Part shown: in pieces, positions 48,824-58,543 of the stretch | How the letters are laid out: every line of letters starts with the position of its first letter | Numbering within the stretch: the stretch's first letter is position 1 | Origin: an uncultured Alteromonadaceae bacterium | GTDB taxonomy: Bacteria > Pseudomonadota > Gammaproteobacteria > Pseudomonadales > Halieaceae | DNA length: 64,000 nucleotides | Assembly: GCA_913064725.1 (NCBI GenBank) | Contig: CAJYAI010000001.1 | Coordinates: forward strand, 33,752-97,751 | Direction of reading: 5' to 3' | Position numbers and translations under genes: made by a program | Notes under the pieces: model-generated | What the model was told of the DNA's origin: nothing | The model's database searches: none | Seen by the model: only the letters and a program-made list of their open reading frames with translations

Positions 48824-49747
48824 TTAGATCTGCAACACCCAATAAAGGCTTGTGGTGCTCAGGGCTGTCCACAGTACAAGAGCCATGGTGATGAGTCGCG
48901 GGCAGATGGTGCGTAAGACCTGCAGCGAAATCTGCGAACCGATCAGAAATAAAGCGAATGCGAAGAGGCTTTTACTGATGGTCGAAAAAGCGCCTGTGAC
49001 TGCGCTGTCAAACTGAAAATAACCACCGATCAGGCTTGCTATAAAAAAACCCATGACGAACAGCGGGATACGAATGTGATTTGCCGTGACGCGCTTCATT
49101 GAGTAACTGGCGAGCAAAATGACGGGGATTAGCCAAAGTATTCGCAGAATTTTTAATGTGGCAGCCGTCTTCAACGCCTCTTCGCCGTAGGCTGACGCCG
49201 CGCCGACGACAGACGATGTGTCGTGTATTGCCATGGCGGCCCACATGCCAAACTGCTCCTGCGTTAAATCGAGCGCGGTACCGATCGCTGGAAACAGGAG
49301 AATGGCCAGTCCGTTTAATACGAAGATAATGGTCAGTACTTGTGCCACTTGCTGATCTTTGGCTTCAATGACAGGTGCCAGGGTTGCTACGGCAGTGCCA
49401 CCGCAGACAGCGGTTCCTGTGATGAGTAATTTGCCACTGGTGTCGTCAGCGTACATCAGTTGAAGTAACACATAGCCGCATATTAGTGTTGCAAGCACCA
49501 TGGTCGAGACCAAAGCCCCATTGGTGGACCCCAGTGTTATGACCTCTCGAAACGGCAAGGCTAAACCCAGAACAACGACACCAACCTGTAAGGCAATACG
49601 TGAGAGCTTAGAGCCGCTCGCTAGCGGTAGGGGTCCCAGCGTTACGGCGAGCGCAATGCCCAAAAAAAGGGCAATCGCGGCTTGCTGCCAATAGACAGAT
49701 AGCGCGGCGGCTACCACAAACGATATATAGTTATGCGCTTTAGTCAT
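48824..49747 (-). CDS. YeiH/UPF0324-type putative exporter membrane protein
   Basis: Multi-TM; ALIC..G.V-type helices, [26 protein letters not shown]. Confidence 0.82.
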   Translation of the reverse strand: MTKAHNYISFVVAAALSVYWQQAAIALFLGIALAVTLGPLPLASGSKLSRIALQVGVVVLGLALPFREVITLGSTNGALVSTMVLATLICGYVLLQLMYADDTSGKLLITGTAVCGGTAVATLAPVIEAKDQQVAQVLTIIFVLNGLAILLFPAIGTALDLTQEQFGMWAAMAIHDTSSVVGAASAYGEEALKTAATLKILRILWLIPVILLASYSMKRVTANHIRIPLFVMGFFIASLIGGYFQFDSAVTGAFSTISKSLFAFALFLIGSQISLQVLRTICPRLITMALVLWTALSTTSLYWVLQI

Positions 49748-49833
49748 ACCCAGAGTATGACAGGTTTTTTACCGCTGTTAATCCTCCGAGACCTGATTTC
49801 CGATTCTGGGTCTCTGATACCCACAGAAGAGAC

Positions 49834-51156
49834 TCACTCGCCTTCAGGTGCGCTAGATAAACGATACATGAGAATGGCTGCCCGCTTTATCGCTAACGCC
49901 ATCGAATCGAGCTCGAGGCTCTCGTTGGGCGTATGGCCCCCTTTGCCGAGAGCACCCATGCCTGCGAGTGCATCGGTGTACGGCGCAACAAAGGAAATAT
50001 CTGCAGCGCCTCGCCTGAGTGGATCCCAAATCTTCATCGGTCCCCGTCCGAGCGACTCATTCACTTCTGACAATCGGTCAGCGAGTTTACGGTTGCCATC
50101 GGATGGTGGCATGGGCGGATAGCTATCGACAAAGCTGATGCTCGCTTGGGTGTGCGGGAGGTTGTCTGCGACGATGTCGACCATTTCCGCTTTGGCTTTG
50201 GCGAGCTGGTCGAGGGATAGCGCTCGGATGCCGCCGTCGACAATAGCGACGCTGGGTACGACGTTGGTTTTGCCAAACGTGGTGCCACGGTTTTGCGTAG
50301 CGTCATAGTTGACAGCTGTACCCCCCTGGATGGTGCCTGCGTTGAAAGTTAGTCCATAGTCACCGCGGACCTCTTCGTAAAAGGTATTCAGGATTCGAGC
50401 GGCTTCGTTAATGGCGCCTGCACCAACACGGTCGCTGAACACGCCTGAGGAGTGCGCCTGGCGTCCAGTGACTTTGAGTGTCCAGCCGCTGGAACTTCGT
50501 CTCGCAATGGTGGCCCAATCTGAACCTTCCGACGTGATTGCCCCTTCAAACCCCAGAGTAATGTCTGCCCACTTACCCGCTTCGATCAGGTCTTTACGGC
50601 TGATAGAGAGCGGTTTGCCTGTCATTTCTTCATCACCCGTAAATGCGACAGTGACCGACATATCGTCTAGTGCGCCGATGTGTTGAAGGGCTTTGAGCGC
50701 ATAAATTATGACCGCGTTACCGTCTTTCATGTCACTGATGCCGGGCCCTGTTGCGATATTGCCGGTGCGTGTAAATGCCTGAAAGTCATCATCAGACTCG
50801 AACACGGTGTCCAAATGACCGATCAGAAGTAATTTCTTGCCAGTGCCCTCTTTGCGTGCAAACAGGTGCCCGGCGCGGTTCATTTCGGGAGGCATCTCTA
50901 TCCATTGCGTCTCGAGTCCCAATGCGTCCAATTCGGTGGACATGAGCCTACCCACAGCCCGGACACCCTCGTGATTCATGGTGCCACTCCCGATATTGAC
51001 GGTCTCGGCAAGGAGCGAAATGGCACTTTCTTGATTGGCGTCTATCCACGCCACCATCGCTTGCTCTTTTTCCGATAGAGGGCTCGCTGAAGATATCGCA
51101 CTACCAAACCCCAAAAGAATGAGCAGCAGAGCGGATCCGTAGTGTCTAGGTATCAT
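49834..51156 (-). CDS. M20 family metallopeptidase (glutamate carboxypeptidase-like), secreted
   Basis: LLIGHLDTVFESDDDFQAF, GPGISDMKDGNAVIIYALKAL, FTGDEEMTGKPLS; signal-like N-terminus. Confidence 0.9.
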   Translation of the reverse strand: MIPRHYGSALLLILLGFGSAISSASPLSEKEQAMVAWIDANQESAISLLAETVNIGSGTMNHEGVRAVGRLMSTELDALGLETQWIEMPPEMNRAGHLFARKEGTGKKLLLIGHLDTVFESDDDFQAFTRTGNIATGPGISDMKDGNAVIIYALKALQHIGALDDMSVTVAFTGDEEMTGKPLSISRKDLIEAGKWADITLGFEGAITSEGSDWATIARRSSSGWTLKVTGRQAHSSGVFSDRVGAGAINEAARILNTFYEEVRGDYGLTFNAGTIQGGTAVNYDATQNRGTTFGKTNVVPSVAIVDGGIRALSLDQLAKAKAEMVDIVADNLPHTQASISFVDSYPPMPPSDGNRKLADRLSEVNESLGRGPMKIWDPLRRGAADISFVAPYTDALAGMGALGKGGHTPNESLELDSMALAIKRAAILMYRLSSAPEGE

Positions 51157-51174
51157 AATGAGCGTCCTTTTTTG

Positions 51175-54100
51175 TCAGCGAATGTTGTATTGGGGTTTGT
51201 CGTGCCACCACAGTGTGGGCGGTGGTTTGGCGCCAGTAACTATTTCTCCGAGATCGCCTGCCCGGTATAGGCGTCCGTTGACCATGACGTGAGTAATCTG
51301 ATCGGTCGCTTTGATATTGATTAATGGGTTTCCGTCGACTACCTGCAAGTCCGCTAACTTACCGGTCTCGATTGATCCTAAATCGGCATCCATACCGAGA
51401 TAGGTTGCTGGATTTATCGTTGCCGTTGATAGCATTTGCATTGGGCTCATGCCGCCCTCAGCAAAGCTCCACATTTCCCAGTGGGTTGCGAGTCCCTCAC
51501 GCTGTCCGTGAGCACCCGTATTGACCACAACGCCCAACTCCATTAGCTCTTTGGCCACAGCCGCGGCATCGTCATCGCGAAAGTCTGGCTCAGGTGCCGT
51601 GACCCGACGAACTGACCGAGGTTGCAACACAGTGGGCGGCACAAACCGGGAGAGGAGCGGATGCTTCCATACCTCCGTGTCGCGATAATATCGATCTTCC
51701 GATGTCAGCCCGCCGTAAGTAACCACGAGTGTTGGTGTATAGCCGACCTTGGTCTTAGACCAGAACTGACGAACATCGTCGTAAATCTTCAGCGTCGGAA
51801 TATTGTGCTCAATGCCTGTGGAGCCGTCTGCAATGAGATTCATGTCCATGTTGTAAAGCGAACCGCCCTCGGCGACCACTAGCATGCTGGCGTCGCGAGC
51901 CGCCTCTATGACCATTTGGCGCTGTGCACGGCGTGGCTGATTGTAGTTTTTCACGCTGATTGCGCCTTGCGCCTTCAACCGATCAACAACCGCCTTGGCG
52001 TCATCTAAGGACTCTATCGGATCAAAGCCAGTGCTTTTTGCGCCATAAATAATCTCACCTGTTGAGAAAATCCTTGGTCCAAGCGTTTTTCCGGCACGCT
52101 GGTACTCTGCTGCGGGAAAGGCCTGTGCGGCACGACTTGACGGGTTATGGACTGTTGTGACGCCCAGCGCAAGGTGCGCAAGCAGGGACCAATTGTTCTG
52201 CGGGATTATGTCATCGCGACCGTAGGGGCCGTGTGCGTGGGCATCAATGTAACCGGGTAGCAGGGTCTTGCCTTCCAGATCGATACGCTTGGCCGCCGCT
52301 GGTATCTTCGTCTCATCATGTATTCCTACAAATGAAATGCGATTTCCCTCGACAATGACCATGCCATTGTCAATCGTATCGCGGTCAGCATTCATTGTGA
52401 TGATTCGTGCGTTCGTTAAAGCAACGCTACCCTCTGGCTTGTCGGAGGGCACCGAGAGACTGAGATCGGCGAGCATTTCAGCTTGATTTTTGGCGGTACC
52501 CAAAGACGCATCAATCCGGTACTGCATAAAACGAGGTCCGATACTCCAAGTCAATGCTTGTCCATCGCGGCTCCACTTGATGAATTCGCCGCCCGAGGCA
52601 CTGATGCGTTCAGTAGCGAACGCTGAGGGTCCTGAGTCTATATCCGCGACCGAGGACAGTGTTACTGATCTTCCTGTCGCGGGGAGGGCCGCAGCATACA
52701 GTCGACCAGCCTCTCTATAGGCAACGTGAGAACCTGTTGGCGAGATTTGAATAACGGTCGCCAAAGGCGATGTCGCGTGGGTCCGAATGGCCTTGCCGTC
52801 CAAGGTCATCGAGATTAAGTCTGTCGCAGCGTCATCGCTGCCCCGCCCGGTAGCGGTTCGCATCCGTTCTGTTGCGAAAATACGCTTGTTGGGTCCGAAG
52901 TGAGGAGATCGACCGCGTTCACTCACGAATTCGGCATGGTCCTCCCCGAGGGTATAGGTGTATATGCCCGGGTTGCTTCCCCAGTGCGGATTTGTAAGGG
53001 CGCTGCCGCTAAGCTTGGAGAATACGAGCATTTTGCCGTCTTCCGAGATATTCAGGTCAACGTAGTGTCCGGGCGTCGCGAGCACTGGCTTTGGCCGGCC
53101 ACCGCGCGCACTGACCTTGAAGATGCCACCCAAGTCGCGATCTGACCAGGTTATAAAAAATACATCTTTCCCGTCGGGTGAAAATACAGGTGAAAGCTCA
53201 TGACGGCTGCTGCTGTCGCGCGTCAAGCGTTCAGCATCTTGTCCGCTGCGCCGGATATAAAGGCGACCCATAGATTCGAAAACAATCGCATCACCGTTAG
53301 GGCTATGCGTGCCAAAGCGGGGCATAGTTGTCTCGAGCGTATCTGGTGCAACGTCGATGTCTGCCTCAACTGCAGCGTAAACAGACCGGGTATCCTTGAC
53401 GCTAAAGGGAATATTGGATGTGGCGGCGGTGGCAATGTCTGCGCGCCAAATTTTTCCTTGCGACCAGTAAACAATGGCCTTTCCATCCGGTGTCCATGCC
53501 ATGGTGGGGTAGGCGCCTTGCACTGCCCATGTTTCCTGCATATCCGGGTCAAGGTTATCTACCAGCATGGTTTGTTCGCCGGATTCGAGGTCCATGACAA
53601 ATAACCGAGAAGCAGCCCTCACGCGCTTGACGAACGCGAGTAATTTTCCATCTGGTGAGGGGGTAGGACGAACGGCACCACCTGCGCCGCCCACGACAGT
53701 CTCAATCTCGCCGGTGCCTAAATCGTAGCGTTTAATAGCCATGACTTCACCGTTACTGTCCTCGTGGTAAATAAAGGTGTTGCCCGGGGTCGTGTTTTGG
53801 ATAAAGAAGACTGATTTGCCGTCAGAACTGAAGGTCGGCTCTCCGAGTTCTTTTTGGAAAGCGGGACTCGGCCTTTCAACGAGGACTGAGCCGGTTAGAT
53901 TGTGCTGGTCGTACTCTTGGTCCAGCTTAGCCTCATAGAGCCAAATTTCTCCAGTACCGAGTGAGCGCGAGGTCGTGAAATGTTTTTTGGCTGCGAGGTA
54001 GCCTCCAGAGGGATGCCAGCTCGGATTGTTTAAAAGTCTGAATGATTCGTGGGTTATTTGCTGTTTGTTGCCCGTGTTATCGAGCTCGACAGTCCAAATA

Positions 54101-54537
54101 TTATCTGCGCCATTTCGATCGGACGTAAAAGCTAAAAAGCGTCCGTCCGGGCTATATTGTGGTTGCACTTCCCAAGCATGACCGCTGAGCAGGGGTACGG
54201 CTTCACCGCCTGTTATGGGCATCTCATAAATATCGCCTAGCAGATCAAATGCGATGCGCTGGCCATCGGGTGACACATCAAGATTCATCCATGTCCCCTC
54301 GTTAACCGAGAGTGGAATTATCTGTTGTGGTACCGAATAGTTCGGTGCTGAAACATCCCATGTTGGGGCACTTTCGAGTGCTGTATCCGTTTGAGCAGTT
54401 ACCTGAACGGCTGACCAGGCGAAGAGCACTGCTGCTACCGCCTTGATCGATAGTACTTTCGAGGCGGACAAGCGGGATCTTGCGTTGCTTAGGTGCGTTG
54501 CTGATGAAGTGTCAGCTGAACGGGAAAAATAAGTCAT
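51175..54537 (-). CDS. amidohydrolase with N-terminal TolB/PD40 beta-propeller repeats, secreted
   Basis: Repeated SPDGRFLAFTSDRNG-type blades; C-terminal LEGKTLLPGYIDAHAHGPYG and LGSIETGKLADLQVVDGNPL. Start uncertain (ORF opens at 54615). Confidence 0.92.
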   Translation of the reverse strand: MTYFSRSADTSSATHLSNARSRLSASKVLSIKAVAAVLFAWSAVQVTAQTDTALESAPTWDVSAPNYSVPQQIIPLSVNEGTWMNLDVSPDGQRIAFDLLGDIYEMPITGGEAVPLLSGHAWEVQPQYSPDGRFLAFTSDRNGADNIWTVELDNTGNKQQITHESFRLLNNPSWHPSGGYLAAKKHFTTSRSLGTGEIWLYEAKLDQEYDQHNLTGSVLVERPSPAFQKELGEPTFSSDGKSVFFIQNTTPGNTFIYHEDSNGEVMAIKRYDLGTGEIETVVGGAGGAVRPTPSPDGKLLAFVKRVRAASRLFVMDLESGEQTMLVDNLDPDMQETWAVQGAYPTMAWTPDGKAIVYWSQGKIWRADIATAATSNIPFSVKDTRSVYAAVEADIDVAPDTLETTMPRFGTHSPNGDAIVFESMGRLYIRRSGQDAERLTRDSSSRHELSPVFSPDGKDVFFITWSDRDLGGIFKVSARGGRPKPVLATPGHYVDLNISEDGKMLVFSKLSGSALTNPHWGSNPGIYTYTLGEDHAEFVSERGRSPHFGPNKRIFATERMRTATGRGSDDAATDLISMTLDGKAIRTHATSPLATVIQISPTGSHVAYREAGRLYAAALPATGRSVTLSSVADIDSGPSAFATERISASGGEFIKWSRDGQALTWSIGPRFMQYRIDASLGTAKNQAEMLADLSLSVPSDKPEGSVALTNARIITMNADRDTIDNGMVIVEGNRISFVGIHDETKIPAAAKRIDLEGKTLLPGYIDAHAHGPYGRDDIIPQNNWSLLAHLALGVTTVHNPSSRAAQAFPAAEYQRAGKTLGPRIFSTGEIIYGAKSTGFDPIESLDDAKAVVDRLKAQGAISVKNYNQPRRAQRQMVIEAARDASMLVVAEGGSLYNMDMNLIADGSTGIEHNIPTLKIYDDVRQFWSKTKVGYTPTLVVTYGGLTSEDRYYRDTEVWKHPLLSRFVPPTVLQPRSVRRVTAPEPDFRDDDAAAVAKELMELGVVVNTGAHGQREGLATHWEMWSFAEGGMSPMQMLSTATINPATYLGMDADLGSIETGKLADLQVVDGNPLINIKATDQITHVMVNGRLYRAGDLGEIVTGAKPPPTLWWHDKPQYNIR

Positions 54538-54880
54538 ATGCATCCATTGTGGACTTGCGATTGCGCGTGTTTGTTGGGCGTTGCGTTGCTTAAGTATCGA
54601 TATAATAGTTAACACACTGGCCGAGTATTTTCGACTTCTGTATAGCTAGTTATAGTGCTCTTTGCGCTATCTGGTTTAGACGAGGCTGCGATAGGAAATG
54701 GGGTAGTGATTGTTGAGCGCGCTGCGCCAAAAGTGCGGACGCTACGCGGAACATAGCGGCACCGAGAGGATCGCATGATGCTCATCGCGGCTCCCGGCGC
54801 GTAATTTGCGCGATGGCTGCGTGATGTCGCTGTTTCTATTGACGATGGGGCAGGACTATTAAATTTTGTGAGGGGGCTTG

Positions 54881-56491
54881 ATGCTGACGATAACTGACTG
54901 GACTGTCGTGATTACCTATCTCGCAGCACTTGTTTCGATAAGTGGGTACCTGTCGCGACAACAAGAGACAGTCGAGGATTACTTTGTTGCCAGTAATACT
55001 GCCGGCCCCGTCAGTATTGCTCTTTCAGTGATGGCCACCCAATGCTCGACCAATAGCATCCTGGGCGCGCCAGCCTTTGTCGCATTTGTCGTTGGGGGCG
55101 GATTGGTGTGGCTGCAGTATGAGTTGGCCTTGCCGCTGGCCATGATCTTCATTGCCGTGTTTATGATCCCTATCTTTCACCGACAGCGCCTGGTCTCGGT
55201 CTACCTGTATTTGGGTCGTCGGTTTGATGAAAAGACGCAGTTATTGATTAGCGGCATGTTCCAGTTATCGCGTGCCGCGGTTGCCGGTATTACCGTCTAT
55301 GGCGTGGCGAGCATGATATCAATTATGACTGGACTCGCCTTTGCCCAGTCGGTTCTGTTATTCGGGTTGATCACCATCATCTACGATGTGCTGGGTGGTA
55401 TTCGCGCGGTCATCATCAGTGATGTTGTACAAATGGTGATCTTGACTGGTGTCTTAGGATATCTAGCCGCACTGCTTATTGGCGGAGCCGGTGGCCTTGC
55501 AGGCATGCTCGAGCAACTTAGCCCTGACCGCACTGCGGCGCTGTCATTTCGGCATCACGGGCTCGGTGACGGCCACGATTTTGCCTTTCTGCCCATGCTG
55601 ATCGGTGGCTTTTTTCTTTACGTGGCCTACTACGGCTGTGATCAAAGTCAGGTGCAGCGACAATTGTGTGCTGCCTCGCAAGATGACAGTCAGAAGGTGT
55701 TGCTCATCAACGGACTTTTGCGTTTCCCGTTGGTGCTGTTGTACTGCTTGATTGGCGCGGGGCTCGCTGTCTATGCGGGAGCGCATCCTGACTTCCTTCC
55801 GTCGCTTCCCGTGGTAAACGAGGCACCAAACTTCAATATGGCGCTACCGGCCCTGCTCACCCGTGAGCTGCCTGTGGGCCTGGTCGGTCTTGCGGTCGTC
55901 GCCTTGCTGGCTGCGGCCATGTCATCACTCGATTCGGTGATCAATAGCCTATCTGCAACAACCCTGAAAGATTTTATTAAGCCTTGGATGGGGGACCGAA
56001 TCGACACTCCGGCACAGGAACTCCTGTGGGGGAGGGCACTGACAGTGGCTTGGGGGATGTTTGCGCTCATTACGGCGTTCTTTGTCGATGACATAGCATC
56101 GACGGTGCTGGTGGCGGTTAACAAGATAGGATCACTTATCAACGGTCCTATCCTAGGTGTTTTTTTGCTGGGCTTACTGACACACAGGGCTACTGGTCCG
56201 GGGGCACGGGCTGGATTCGTCGCAGGGTTGTCAGTCAATGTGGTTCTTTGGGTGGCTCTGCCATCCGTATCGTGGCTGTGGTGGAATGTCATTGGACTGG
56301 GGGCCACCATGGCCGTGGGCTTGATATTTAGTCGCGACGCCAATTCAGCGTCAGTAAGTCCGGATCTCATTTGGAGTCCTCGGGCTTATCAAGAGGTTGG
56401 CTTTTCGCGAAGTTGGACTCCCGCATACGTTGCCTTATTCGTGTGGACCCTTATGTTATTCGCCGTGCTCTTGTGGTTTGGCATGCGTTAG
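54881..56491 (+). CDS. sodium:solute symporter family protein
   Basis: SSS-type TM pattern: QETVEDYFVASNTAGPVSIALSVMATQCS, DVLGGIRAVIISDVVQM, ALLAAAMSSLDSVINSLSATT. Confidence 0.92.
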   Translation: MLTITDWTVVITYLAALVSISGYLSRQQETVEDYFVASNTAGPVSIALSVMATQCSTNSILGAPAFVAFVVGGGLVWLQYELALPLAMIFIAVFMIPIFHRQRLVSVYLYLGRRFDEKTQLLISGMFQLSRAAVAGITVYGVASMISIMTGLAFAQSVLLFGLITIIYDVLGGIRAVIISDVVQMVILTGVLGYLAALLIGGAGGLAGMLEQLSPDRTAALSFRHHGLGDGHDFAFLPMLIGGFFLYVAYYGCDQSQVQRQLCAASQDDSQKVLLINGLLRFPLVLLYCLIGAGLAVYAGAHPDFLPSLPVVNEAPNFNMALPALLTRELPVGLVGLAVVALLAAAMSSLDSVINSLSATTLKDFIKPWMGDRIDTPAQELLWGRALTVAWGMFALITAFFVDDIASTVLVAVNKIGSLINGPILGVFLLGLLTHRATGPGARAGFVAGLSVNVVLWVALPSVSWLWWNVIGLGATMAVGLIFSRDANSASVSPDLIWSPRAYQEVGFSRSWTPAYVALFVWTLMLFAVLLWFGMR

Positions 56492-56532
56492 TCGCGGACA
56501 CGCTCGCTTGTGCACCGATGGCACTGCTGCGT

Positions 56533-56589
56533 TGAGGGCTCTTAATGTCGCTGAGGGCTCTTAATGTCGCTGAGGGCTCTTAACGTCGC
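56533..56589. repeat. 3 x 19-bp tandem repeat TGAGGGCTCTTAAYGTCGC with a degenerate fourth unit downstream
   Basis: Read directly; units at 56533, 56552 and 56571, then ggagggctcgcaat. Confidence 0.95.
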
Positions 56590-56728
56590 AAGGTCGCGGA
56601 GGGCTCGCAATATTGCTTAGATAATGGTTTCATCGCGCTGGCCCGAGGCGCCAGGACAGACAAGTACTCATTCACCCGCTTGACCATTAGGGCGGCTAAT
56701 TAAAAGAGCAATGAGAGCTTTTGAAAGA

Positions 56729-56805
56729 TGGCGCGCCCGGCACGATTCGAACGTGCGACCCCCTGATTCGTAGTCAGGTACTCTATCCAGCTGAGCTACG
56801 GGCGC
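56729..56805 (-). tRNA. tRNA-Arg (anticodon ACG), CCA encoded
   Basis: Reverse complement GCGCCCGTAGCTCAGCTGGATAGAGTACCTGACTACGAATCAGGGGGTCGCACGTTCGAATCGTGCCGGGCGCGCCA folds as a cloverleaf; 7-bp acceptor stem. Confidence 0.95.
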
Positions 56806-56966
56806 GGAGGTCGCCATCATACGCGAGAGCACTGCTTTTTCAAGTCCGTCATGAAGTAGGAGCCGCCTCGGCATCCGATGAATTGTCTTGGGTCTACACG
56901 GTCGTACTTGCTCGCTATCGCGACTCTGTCTAAGGTGACGGTAGTCTGTATTAAAAGGGTAATGCA

Positions 56967-57965
56967 ATGCCGGTCATGACCTTGCCGCAAATAGAAGAAC
57001 TGTGTCGGGATGCCTTACTAAGGGCGGGCGCAAGCTCTGAACAAGCTACCATTGTTGCCGCCGAAATAGCCGATGCTGAGGCCGAGGGTATCCGCAACGT
57101 GGGACTGGGTTATATGCACCTGTACCTGAAACATCTGAAGGTCGGTAAAGTTAACCCTAAAGCCGCCCCGAAGGTAGTGAAAACCTCCGCGGCGAGTACG
57201 GTGATTGATGGTGATTTTGGGTTTTGTCATCACGCCTATCTTGTCGGAGAGTCCCGTCTAATCGACACGGCCCGCGAGCAAGGGGTGGGCCTGATGTCGA
57301 TATATCAGTCCTCCTCCGCGGGTGTCCTGGGTTGGTTTGTCCGACGCTTAGCGCAGCAGGGGTTAGTATCTTTGATGTTTGCGAACAGCTCTAAAGCTGT
57401 GGCCGCGCATGGGGGTAAAGTACCGTTTTTTGGCACCAATCCATTTGCATTTGGCGCGCCGCGCCATTTGCAAGAGCCCTTGGTTGTCGATATGGCCACG
57501 GCCTCGACAGCCCGTGTGAATCTCGTTAAGGCGGCTGCCGAAGGTAGGTCCATCGAGCCCGGGCATGCAATCGATGCCCAGGGTAACCCAACAACCGATC
57601 CGGCCGCGGGATTAAAAGGCGCTCAGTTGCCCGTTGGCGGCCCCAAGGGCTTCGGTTTAGGGCTGATGGTGGACATTCTCGGCGGTGTGCTGACAGGTAG
57701 TAATTGTTCGTTTGAGGCGTCGATGTTCGCGACCACAGAAGGCGGTCCACCCAATGTGGGACAAACCATTATTGCAATGGACCCATCGTTTTTTAGCGAT
57801 GATTTTGTTCCACATTTAGAAGCTATGATCAGTGAGCTTACTCGCGATAACGACGTTCGCGTTCCCGGGGAACGCAGAGCCGGGTTGCGACGGCGCCATG
57901 AAAAAGAAGGCGTCGATGTGCCGACAACGTTGCTGGAGCAAATTAATGCTCTGGCCGACGCTTGA
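56967..57965 (+). CDS. Ldh family oxidoreductase (malate/L-lactate dehydrogenase-like)
   Basis: VPFFGTNPFAFGAPRHLQEPLVVDMATASTARVNLVKAA, GGPKGFGLGLMVDILGGVLTGS. Confidence 0.9.
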   Translation: MPVMTLPQIEELCRDALLRAGASSEQATIVAAEIADAEAEGIRNVGLGYMHLYLKHLKVGKVNPKAAPKVVKTSAASTVIDGDFGFCHHAYLVGESRLIDTAREQGVGLMSIYQSSSAGVLGWFVRRLAQQGLVSLMFANSSKAVAAHGGKVPFFGTNPFAFGAPRHLQEPLVVDMATASTARVNLVKAAAEGRSIEPGHAIDAQGNPTTDPAAGLKGAQLPVGGPKGFGLGLMVDILGGVLTGSNCSFEASMFATTEGGPPNVGQTIIAMDPSFFSDDFVPHLEAMISELTRDNDVRVPGERRAGLRRRHEKEGVDVPTTLLEQINALADA

Positions 57966-57988
57966 CGCGTTTACCGCACCGGTCTTAT

Positions 57989-58543
57989 CTAAACAAACTC
58001 ATCGCGTGCATCGAGCAGGACCTCCAGCGCGTATTCGGCAAGAGAGTGGTCGACAAATAACGAAAACACATCGTGTCCCGCCATCTCATGACGCGCGATA
58101 ATACAATTGATCAAAGCCATCTGCGTTTGAGCGACGGTGCCGGTAGCGAATGCATTGTCCGAGAGGTCAACCCCGCATAGCTTGGCCATCATACTGCTCT
58201 TAAGCTCGCCCGTTACGACTAACCAGCAGTGACTACTTTGGCAGAATAGTGGATAAACATCTTTGTCGACTGCGGTTGTGCTGATAGAGATCGAGAGTGC
58301 GTCTCGCGTGGGCTCTAATAGCCAGAACTCACGCTGACTGAGTGCCATCACAAAACCACGATCCTCTGTTTGTAGGATTTCATTGGGATGTGCTGGAACC
58401 GACCAGCCGGCTTCTATCAATAGGCTGCGCGCTTGTGCGCCTCTCAGCCCTGACCGATGTCGGGTTGTGTAATCCGCAATCGAAATAGCGCCGTCATAGA
58501 CTTGCCCACCCAGAGGCGAGACGTTGAACATAGTCTCAGTCAT
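57989..58543 (-). CDS. soxG: sarcosine oxidase gamma subunit
   Basis: Position at the end of the soxBDAG operon; SoxG-like LVVTGELKSSMMAKLCGVDLSDNAFATGTVAQTQMALINCIIARHE. Confidence 0.82.
   Translation of the reverse strand: MTETMFNVSPLGGQVYDGAISIADYTTRHRSGLRGAQARSLLIEAGWSVPAHPNEILQTEDRGFVMALSQREFWLLEPTRDALSISISTTAVDKDVYPLFCQSSHCWLVVTGELKSSMMAKLCGVDLSDNAFATGTVAQTQMALINCIIARHEMAGHDVFSLFVDHSLAEYALEVLLDARDEFV

Noticed and set aside
55771-56370. 199-aa minus-strand ORF
   Set aside because: Antisense to the symporter gene; composition typical of a reverse-frame shadow.
56668-56967. 99-aa minus-strand ORF and 70-aa plus-strand ORF 56721-56933
   Set aside because: Both run through the tRNA-Arg gene; the encoded 'APVAQLDRVPDYESGGRTFESCRARH' and 'APGTIRTCDPLIRSQVLYPAELRAR' are typical translated-tRNA artefacts.
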